A stretch of 64,000 nucleotides of DNA. Origin: Pezicula radicicola. Taxonomy: Eukaryota; Ascomycota; Leotiomycetes; Helotiales; Dermateaceae. The notes beneath the pieces are model-generated. The model saw only the letters and a list, made by a program, of their open reading frames with translations. It was not told where the DNA came from and searched no databases. Shown piece by piece: positions 55,691 to 64,000 of this stretch (position 1 is its first letter; every line of letters begins with the position of its first letter). The position numbers and the translations under genes are program-made. The stretch is taken from contig PDUO01000080.1 of the NCBI GenBank assembly GCA_003008705.1, positions 11,803 to 75,802 of the forward strand, in the 5' to 3' direction.

Positions 55691-57496
55691 TTGCAGAACC
55701 TCAATACTTATATACTATACTTAAACTAAGTAACTTACTAAAATGAACCGAGGGTTCAAGGAGTAGCTCCTCAGGAGCGCAAGTCAAGTGATTTACGCAA
55801 ATGAAATGAATTCATAAACCAATTGAATCATCATCTTGGAAAGGCTCTCCAGTATTGGCACTGAAGGACTACCTCCAGGAGATTGAGTCGTTTTGTAAGT
55901 TGAGGCTTCATGTGTAAGTGGTAAAAAAAATATTCTAGGTAAGCTTATATAAGCAGGAAATTAAGCGAGGAAGGATGTTCTACAAGATATCACCTAGAAG
56001 TATAACTGCGATGAATAGTATACTAAATAAATGCACTACTATATTCACTAAATCTGCGACAAGTATACCCACACATAAATTTGTCTAATGTTGTCTATGT
56101 TTCATCTTTACATCCGATCTACTCCGTTCTATGTTCATTGTCCACATCTAATCAACGATACCTTTCTTGTCGTCCAGTACCGAGCAGCGACTATTCCACC
56201 GAGTGCAGCTCATACAGCGAGGTTAAGCGAGCAGTTTAGAAATATCATGACCACCAGACCATTGTAATACTAGGTAATAAAATGAAGGCTTGACTGTCAA
56301 GTGTATATCAATATCCGATTTTTACAATCGGACAGCAGAGCCTGTGTATACAAACAATCCAAGCAATATCATCATCTGTTAATACTACTACACGAGTCTA
56401 CAACCTACTTCCTGATATAAAGCAATGATTAATTTTTATTATCGAAGCTTTTATCCTCTAAATAGTCGTCTTTTTTATATAAAGTAAACTTATCCTAGAT
56501 TTAATCCCCTAATTTCGAAGCTAATAAGCGTTTATCGAAGCAAAGCCATCCTGTAATCACCATTCTCACCCTAAATTAATCAATAATTCTAAACCACGTG
56601 CTTAAGAACTGATATCTTCATTAATATGTCAATACTTATTTTGAGAGTATATCAGTCTATGCCCTAATGTGTGTAACATTGAGAAATGTGGTCACGTCTT
56701 GATCGGTAACCCTCAAGAATTTCGTTGGTCAAAGAGATGCCTCTTTAGCTTTCATGTTGGTATTCAACATCTTAGGTCGAATTGAGCACTGTGATTAATT
56801 GTGTCAATACTAAAGGCACCCACTGACACAAATGAGTAGTCAAAAAGAAGAGATAGAAATGGCTAGAAATCAGTAAGGAACTCGTCGCTGGCCTAGCTCA
56901 AATTGGTAGGTGTATTGTCGATACTCAAAGAGCACAATTTCAGTAAATATGGGGCATAGTCAGCTTGAATACGTTGAACTAAAGCAAAATAATTTTCAGC
57001 TGTACTACGTCTCTTCCTTTTAGCTTTAGGCTAACTGCAGTAGCCCGCCCTTCCGTCCTTTTGGAACACTGTGTTGTATAGCCGGAGTTTGACAAGTATC
57101 CGACTGTCCTTGGTCTAACAGGTGTATCTGTAGCTTTGGGATCCAATGACTAAATAATCAGACTTGGTTGTGATTTATGCCTATAACTTGATAAAACTGG
57201 TTGTTGCTACCTCCTTCTTGAACCTCTATGGTAAAGTTCTAATACTAGGCGTCACTGATCAGGCAACGAAGTAACATGAGTGAAGTAGTCTGATAAGAAG
57301 AGCAGTGCAGAGACCCTCACTCTCGTCTACTCCCTTTTAGCTCGCTGACAAAAAGAATATGGAGACAGGCGCGCGATGATCAATTGTCCATAGGTCTCAT
57401 AGTCCGAAGATCAACTTTGATTGGAAATCCCATGAAATTGATACACGCCCCAATATGTACAAATCACGCACTTATCCATCCTTCAAGCCAATATCC
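55691..57496. other. AT-rich spacer
   Basis: About 1.8 kb with no gene. Relatives of the dispersed motif (AAGTAACTTACT, CAAGTCAAGTGATTTACG) occur at about 55727-55797. A tRNA A-box-like sequence (TAGCTCAAATTGG) near 56,895 has no partner T arm. Many TpA steps suggest old RIP-affected repeat DNA. Confidence 0.5.
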
Positions 57497-58154
57497 CTAC
57501 TTTTGGACATTAACAGGTGTTACAGCGAACGTCGGTCGTACAAATCTATACTTTAAGTCAGCCCAGATCCAAACCCATGCCATAGCACACCACCACTCAA
57601 AACATACCTGTCCGAGTTATAAGGACTCGTCGAGCTACCCAGCAACTCCTTTTCTCTCGCTTGGTCTGCCATATGTCTCCGTACCAAATCACGGTCCTCC
57701 TCGGCCTCCAACATAGGAATGAGATGAATCCTGGACCACATCTTCTCGCGCGCATACTCACTATACACCAAATAGATTAGCAATTAACCGCCACTACAAA
57801 ACCGTTCCATTCGAAACCCTTTTCTGCGTTCGACGCCGTATGATTGTCTTGTAGCTAGGTGACGCGAACGTACTTCTGCTCCCGAATTCCCTTCCCAACC
57901 TTGTAGAAGCCAAATGTCATGATACCACCCATAGCAAGCAGCATAAACGCAGGACGGAAGCCTCGCGCAGGCAGATTTCTCTGTGGGATAGCGTATCAGC
58001 AACAATCCCTTGTCTCTCCATCTCGGCCTCTGTAGTTCCCTCTCAAAACTCGGAAGGGCGAACGCAAGATGGGATGGATTCGGGGGTGACAGCAAAGACA
58101 AACCTTGTATTGGACTGGCTCATAGCCACCGGCCGGAGGTAGATCTTGAGGCAT
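57497..58154 (-). CDS. Complex I subunit GRIM-19 (NDUFA13, B16.6-like)
   Basis: Four exons, 58154-58104, 57980-57874, 57760-57608 and 57545-57497, encode 119 residues. The start MPQDLPPAGGYEPVQYKRN, the single membrane helix in FMLLAMGGIMTFGFYKVG (about 28-45), then REKMWSRIHLIPMLEAEEDR and ADQAREKELLGS, with the ending RFVRPTFAVTP, are all typical of the GRIM-19 family. It is an accessory subunit of the proton-pumping NADH dehydrogenase in the mitochondrial inner membrane. The last exon is short (15 codons plus part) and was found by extending the YNSD-R junction through a 62-nt intron with a GCTGACT branch point. The gene is tandem with FCP1, which lies upstream. Confidence 0.93.
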
Positions 58155-58522
58155 TGTGTATGCTGTGATGGCTCAATTGCGTGGAGGATTTGCGAAGTCG
58201 TGCTTGTCTTGAGGTTGGTGTTGGATAGTTACAGCGAAGGCTAGGCCCTTTCTAGCTCACCGCCACCACCGCATGGCAATATTTATTCTCGACGCATAAT
58301 AACCAGGCCAGGGCAGACTTTCAACGATAACTCAAACTCAAACAACTTCAAGAATCGTAAAGTAATGGTCATTTAAATCTAACAATGTAATCAACACAAG
58401 CCACCGTGTGGCTCTCATACGCCTAACCTGCTATGCTAACCCACCCACAAGACGCCTTTTCCAAATGCTGTAAAATAGTCCAAAGCGAAGCTAGCCCAGA
58501 TTGAAGGTAGCATCTTCAACGC
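58155..58522. other. Spacer between GRIM-19 and FCP1
   Basis: About 370 bp containing the GRIM-19 promoter and FCP1 3' UTR; no gene seen. Confidence 0.5.
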
Positions 58523-61337
58523 TTAACCGCCGCCATCATGGCCATCTACAGCTGAATTTAGCGCTGCCTCCTGCGCTTCCGCCTCAAATGCCGCCTCTAG
58601 CTCTGCCTCCAGATCATCATCATCTAACTCATCTCCATCGTCGTGTGGTTGGTCCGTCGCATCTTCATCGTTCTCATCTCCAGTAACGCCCGGTGTAGGC
58701 AGACTTGATTCTGAATCCCCACTGTTCGGCGTCTTGACCGTCTTGAGGCCTGTGCCTCTGTCATTCGCCTTCTTTCGTTTCCTGATGACTGCGGTGCCCG
58801 TGTCACTATCATCGTCGTCTGTCGCCTCTTCATGCTTACGCTTGCGGCCGGGAGTACTGTTATTGCTGCCATGGCTTGTATCGCTAGCAACGCTTCCAGT
58901 ATCACTTTCGTTCTCCGTGTCTGATCCCAAGAATTCCGCTAGTTCGTCGTCCACATTATCCCAGTCGAAACCCTGAAGATTATCGATAGGAGATACACCA
59001 CCTTCCATGTTGGCGGGCATGACACCCTCATCATCACTCTCTTCTTGGCTGGCGGGAATAGCGTTGTCTTCATTGTCCGCATCCTCTGAAGATGACCCCG
59101 ACCCGTCATTATCATCATCGGTTTCCTCTTCCATGGAGGATGGTGCGTCTAGTGTGTCGCCTTTCCGTCGGTCCTCCTGATGTATTTGCACCTATCAAGC
59201 GTCGATGGTTAGTAATTTAGTATATCACATATGCCCGAGGTTGCTTACAAGATACGGTTCTTCGTCTTCCTTCTCCCACTTGCTCATCGAATTGAGTAGC
59301 CACCGCTGATCGACGATCTTGATGTGAGGGTACTTTGCCGCCTGTCGAACCTTCGCAGTACGCGTCCTATTTGTAGAGGCTACAACATGCGTGACTTTCT
59401 TTGTCACCTTCGTCTGGATATTCGCTCCAAAGCTCATTGCCTGAAGGCCTATCTCGGATCTAATAAAATTGCGTTAGTAAGTTTCGGTTCAGATGTATAT
59501 GCTGGTTTCCGACTTATCACCCAGAACTTCTTGTGAAAATAGAAAGAAAGATGAAGCATGCCTTTTAATGTCTACGCCCAACGGTACCAGTCCAGAAAGT
59601 ACAATGGTCGTACCTGCCAAAGTTTTTGCCCTACGATAATGTTAGCAAACTCGGTCATGCTCGTGCTTTCCAATTGATGAATTGATGTTCATACTTCAAC
59701 CGTGGCATAACCTGTCCAATGTCCGGCACAATTTTAAGATCAGCGGCGTTCTCTTTGATCGGAACTTTCTTATTGTGACCAGGCTTTAGCTGTGCAATCC
59801 TTCCTCCTTGGGCGCTCTTGAGAGCACTGTCATATTCTTCGTAGAAAGCCTTATGCAACTGTGTCAGGTGCTTCTCGAGATATTCGAGCTCAACATCGTC
59901 GTCTCTGAGTAGATTGTGCCTATGGTGTGCGTGCTCATGTGAAGTATCGCCATTACTGACCTCCTCAGCCACATCGCCGACCTCTTCATTATCTTTCTTA
60001 TCAAGTTCCTCTTGCAAATGCAGTAGTGGCCGTTCAGTAAGCTGCTTCTCCAGGAACTTTTCTTGCTCAGCAGCTTGCTCAAGTCGTAAAGCTTGATCAT
60101 TGCCACCTCCCATGCTAACAAGTTCTTCCAATGCGCTCACTTTATTCTCAGCCTTGGACTCAAGGTCTTTAGCCCCAGTTTCATTTCCTAGACCTGAATC
60201 TGTAGTTTCGGTACTGGCTAACGTCTCAACGGCCGATACAGTTGGTAATCCCGTACTTTCAGACTCCCTTCCCTCGACCTTTTGTATAGTCCGCTTCTTA
60301 TCGGCCACGCTAGCTTTGGGAATGTCCTCTCTTTTCGGCAAAAAGCTTGAGTTGATGTCGCCAATACCGAGGAAGAAATCATAAGGGACAACCTTGATGA
60401 GATTAGGTCGATTCTTCGGCCAGACATCTGCGCGATCATCAATGATGACCACCATCTTTGTGTCCACAGGAAACAACCTCGCCAAACTCTTCGCTGTCAC
60501 GTTGCCGTTCTCGTCACGGCTGATAATCCGCTCACCAAATAGTTTCTTATCTGGGTCAACAATTTTGGCAATTTCGACTGCATAGGCTCGAGTTCCCATG
60601 GTGTATACGTGAAGCTCGTAAAGTTCCGATATATGTGCTAGAAACTCTTTCAATCCAGGTCGCATCTTGATATAGTACCAACATCCGGAGGCGATACCTC
60701 TAGGTCCACCATCATCGTTGAGCTGAAAGGACCGGACATCCTTGACCGCCTCGTAGTTGGGAGAGTTAACATCGCGCTGCCATTCACCGACAGTAGGCTC
60801 GATACAAGCATGTATAATAGTCTGATCCAAATCCACCACCAGAGAAAGCTTCTTGTGCTTGAGCAATCGTCGTTGAAGTTCCTCTTCAGCCTTGGAAGCT
60901 TCACTTTCACTGACTGTAAGGAATGTCTGGTCATGTATCATGTTGATTTTGGCTCGATCCGTGTCTGCCTCTCGGGATGACCATGACATCTCCGTCATGT
61001 CCTTCCCACACATGCCACAGAGACCGGCGAACTGGACAGAATGCGGGCAGCTCTCTTCGATTTCCACAAATATCATGTCCCTGCCAATACTCATTCCCTC
61101 CTGGATCCTCCATTGCGCGATCTTGCCGTCCGCCGGGCTATCCCAGTCGGCGATCGTAGTTCGTGTCTTTTCCCATTGTTCCCCGAATGTTAATGGATCG
61201 CCAACCATCTCCGTCCATGTGAACTTGTATTGCAGGATCGCTTCCTCTTTCTTAACGTCATCGCCAGGTCGTTTGAGTAGTTTGTTGATGGTGATGGGGT
61301 ATTTGAGACGCGTTCCAAGGCTTAGTAGCTTCCCCAT
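58523..61337 (-). CDS. FCP1: RNA polymerase II CTD phosphatase Fcp1
   Basis: Four exons, 61337-59695, 59630-59562, 59459-59249 and 59191-58523, encode 863 residues. After a biotinyl/lipoyl-like N-terminal region comes the FCP1 catalytic domain with LVVDLDQTIIHACIEP (nucleophile Asp near 169), GCWYYIKMRPGLKEFL, HVYTMGTRAYA and VVIIDDRADVW. A charged linker leads to the BRCT domain (about 548-640: VLSGLVPLGVDIKR, SFGANIQTKVTKKVTHVVA, KIVDQRWLLNSM), then a long acidic tail. Fcp1 dephosphorylates the polymerase II C-terminal repeats (mainly Ser2P) to recycle the enzyme. The second intron (59460-59561) must start with GC rather than GT (AG|GCATGC) and has a TACTAAC branch point; only this choice keeps the BRCT sequence whole. 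Confidence 0.95.
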
Positions 61338-62359
61338 CTTGAATTCCTCCTTCGCGGTGTCGCGTTATGTGTGTTCATGCGGTTATGGATACCAGGAGTC
61401 TGCTAAACACCTCTTATCAGTAAAAGCGATACTTGCGATGGGGAGGAAGCGCGTCTAGGTGTGACTTTTTGACTTTGGCAGGTTGCGACTTGCCAAAACC
61501 AAAGGCAAGGCCGAGGGCTTTCCAAAAAGCTTGCGCAAGCTTCAGAGGCACTGCAAGTGGCATCTACAAAACTTATGAAGAACCTACGATCTTGCTTTGA
61601 GCTTCATGAAGCTCTCACAGTCGTGTGGGGTCCCTCCTCTATCTTGTGCATGACAAGCCACCTCGTCTTTGCTTCTTCGTCCAATATTCACCTTTTTTTA
61701 TGCTCAAGTACGCCCCATGAAGGTTAAATTCGGATGCGATGGCCCAGAACCTTGCAATATCTTGCAATGGCAAAGCCAAGTTCAGAAGATGCTCTTTGTT
61801 GTTTGGAACTGAGGTGTGATAGAGAAATTGTTGCTGCCTCGATGCCTCAGGTGTTACTGACTTGGTTGGATTGTTCGATCGGCAAGGTCCGCGAGTTCTA
61901 AACGGGCGGCCATCGAGCACTTTATACTCATCTGTTCGCTGCGACCTAAAGGGATGTTACGCTAACGTGATTGGCTGTGCCATCTCGCTTAATACACGTT
62001 GGCCGCTTCGTCACCATCACGTGTTGAATTTTTAACTATGGAATGCATTGTCTGAAAGCCTCTCCTAAACAATAATAACAATGACGCCTTTGGCTGATGA
62101 TGGATACGAGCAATCTCAAAGTTATAGTACAGTTACTGAAGTTCCGAAGAAACCCAAGAAAACAGCCATTCAAAAAAGTATCACAATACGTGAAATATCC
62201 ATTACAAAATAGCGTATCTATCGATGCAGTTTCTCTACAGTGCTGACCCAGCCCTATCTTGCCCCTAACGCCAATAAATACAATTCATATTATTATCGTC
62301 CCATCATCGTGCTATCCTATGCCTCTTTCGCGCCAGTCTTACGCTCTTTGAAAAAAATA
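61338..62359. other. Spacer upstream of FCP1 and downstream of ATG26
   Basis: About 1 kb between the FCP1 start and the ATG26 stop. It contains a CACGTG-like site (ATCACGTGTTG near 62,020) and a CGTGATTGG segment near 61,966 with an inverted CCAAT box. No gene was recognised. Confidence 0.5.
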
Positions 62360-64000
62360 TCACTCACCCCTAGTAGGACTTAACCCCATACTCCTTCTTC
62401 CTATACCAGCAGAAGTGGATGATTTAGTACCAGCCATGCTTTCCCAGTCATGAATCCGCTTCACCAATTCGGGATCATTATCATCCCCAATAAATGTCCA
62501 GCTCTCTTCATCTCCAGCCTCAAGGGCATCGTCGGACACTGTCTTGCCATCTCTGTTCTTGATAAGAGAACGAGCATATTCTAGGTCACGGTAGATAGAT
62601 TGAATTGCTGTATCGACACCGTTCTCCTGTCGAGTCATTAATATTGTCCAAGGTCAATAGAGTTGGGCAGAGAAAACTTACCTTCCTTATCTGCTCCCCA
62701 AGGACCCGGGCTTTGACAATCATTCTCTCGCTATGCGATGCTTCCCACAATGCTCGCGAGAACACACTAACATTGAGTTTCCGCAAATAAATGCCTACAC
62801 CTAGGTCCTCAACTCTGTTGCCAAAGAAGAACTGGTCTCCGAAGAAGGGCTTGATAATTGTCGGAAGACCAGCCCGTAGACTGGCACCCGTAGTGCCAGC
62901 ACCGCCGTGATGGACTGCTGCATCAATCTGAGTAAATAACCAGTCATGTGGTGCTGATCTGATCTGAAGTATTTCGGGTGGGAGAGGGGCTTCAACGTCG
63001 CTGGCATCCTTCTTGTCAAGTCGGTCTGACCATCCTTTGGACAAGATGCAGCGAACATCTGCCTTGAGAACAGATTTGATAATAGTGTTTGTCAAGGCAG
63101 CTGAATCCGAAACAACTATAGATCCAAACCCGATATACACTATCTTCTTGCTATCTTCACGAGCTTTGGCAATGAACGCGTTCAACTCCGGCGGTGGTGT
63201 CCAATCGCCCCCTTCGTCCAGAAACCAGTATCCTGTGACCCGAATCCAGTCACTGTAGTCCAAAGGTGGGATGACGACCGACGGGCTAAAGTTGTAGAGG
63301 AATGGTACCTTGTTAGGCTGCATCTTTTCAAGACTTGTTGCTTGCAAGCCAAGCTCCTTTTTTCTCCATCGATTGACTTGGCCTGAAATTGCCTTCCAGA
63401 AGACATTGTCGAACATGACATACGTAATATAATTATAAGCACCACCCATCTTGTGCTCTGGAACTGCGAATGCATGTGGATAAGCTCGGGTGCGTGTCCA
63501 GGGCATTGAGAAAGCCCTAAAATACGGTATTCCCAGGGCCTCAGCGATGTGGATACCTCCCATGGCACTCGGACTTTCAATCAAAATATCACTGCCCTGA
63601 CTGGCTTTCCACGCAGAAGATAGTAATCCGTCTATCCAACCACGGAACTTTGATGAGGCCTCCTTCAGAAATGAGTACGTGAACATACCATTCTCGATGC
63701 AGATACGCATGAGCTCGGTCGGATCACCATCGACAGGTGCAAATGCAATGCCGTGACTTTCTACCCAATCCTTGAACTCAATATGTGTTGCTATCCTTGG
63801 TCTATGCCCTTCGGCAATGAGTCCTTTGCACAATGCAATATAGGGCTGGACATCGCCTCGAGAGCCTATGGTCAGGCAGGTGATTCGTAGAGATTCTGTC
63901 GGTTTGAAGTTTAATATCGAAGCCCGAGGATCGTCGAATAAGATCGGCGGTGCTTCCTTGTCAAAGGTTTCTGCGTTCTTTGGCAGCTTCATATCATGGT
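62360..64000 (-). CDS. ATG26: Sterol 3-beta-glucosyltransferase Atg26/Ugt51, C-terminal part (cut by window edge)
   Basis: Two exons seen, 64000-62682 (continuing beyond the window) and 62626-62360; about 528 residues are present. This is the GT-B catalytic part: [20 protein letters not shown] at the start of the N-terminal half, [39 protein letters not shown], then the donor-binding signature [18 protein letters not shown] with [13 protein letters not shown]. It transfers glucose from UDP-glucose to ergosterol; in some fungi it is needed for degradation of peroxisomes by autophagy. The usual N-terminal PH and GRAM domains must lie outside the window: the frame continues upstream of the first visible Met (63992) with no stop, so that Met is probably internal. 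Confidence 0.94.

Noticed and set aside
56885..56960. A-box-like TAGCTCAAATTGG suggesting a tRNA
   Set aside because: No B box or T arm follows at the right distance.
1..64000. CRISPR arrays, operons, bacterial insertion sequences, secondary-metabolite clusters
   Set aside because: None is expected in a fungal nuclear genome segment of this kind, apart from secondary-metabolite clusters, for which no backbone enzyme (PKS, NRPS, terpene cyclase) is present.

Overview
The window is nuclear DNA of a filamentous ascomycete (Pezizomycotina). The evidence is short introns (about 45-325 nt) with fungal donor and branch-point motifs, a very AT-rich block of the kind left by repeat-induced point mutation (RIP), and fungal gene families (SKT5, LRO1, ATG26, CND1, DUF6604). 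A Helotiales-like leotiomycete is my guess from general gene content; I could not test it by search.

Layout: 1-3.6 kb is an AT-rich island without readable genes, bounded by a small tandem-repeat zone. 4.3-39.8 kb is a mostly housekeeping block: a CCCH zinc-finger protein, HOP2, SKT5, CHL1, ribosomal protein uL15, CDC7, condensin CND1, an intron-containing tRNA-Val, DPH7, a DUF1917 protein, an unrecognised nuclear-looking protein bracketed by short repeats, OXR1, NAA30 and LRO1. 39.8-57.5 kb is a looser, AT-richer accessory interval. It holds a MITE-like element, a strong hairpin, a DsbA/FrnE-like protein, a kinase-like protein, a frameshifted DUF6604 gene, an MFS transporter, a frameshifted DJ-1/PfpI gene and a decayed pRiA4b ORF-3-like gene. 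The divergent pair ERV1/HEM4 also sits there. 57.5-64 kb returns to housekeeping genes: GRIM-19, FCP1 and the 3' part of ATG26, cut by the window edge.

Genes were rebuilt by joining exons by hand; every intact multi-exon model below keeps frame throughout and ends at a stop. There are no operons, but several functional themes recur: chromosome replication, cohesion and recombination (HOP2, CHL1, CDC7, CND1), mitochondrial redox and heme (ERV1, HEM4, GRIM-19), and lipid or sterol modification (LRO1, ATG26). Two short divergent promoters (CDC7/CND1 and ERV1/HEM4) could co-regulate their pairs.

I did not find a clearly new multi-gene system. The most interesting signals are a 12-nt last exon that supplies the SKT5 prenylation box, a dispersed 18-nt repeat that flanks an unrecognised gene, a 180-bp MITE-like element, RIP-type differences between two 70-bp repeat copies at the edge of the AT island, a GC-AG intron in FCP1, and clustered gene decay or base-call errors at 45-56 kb.
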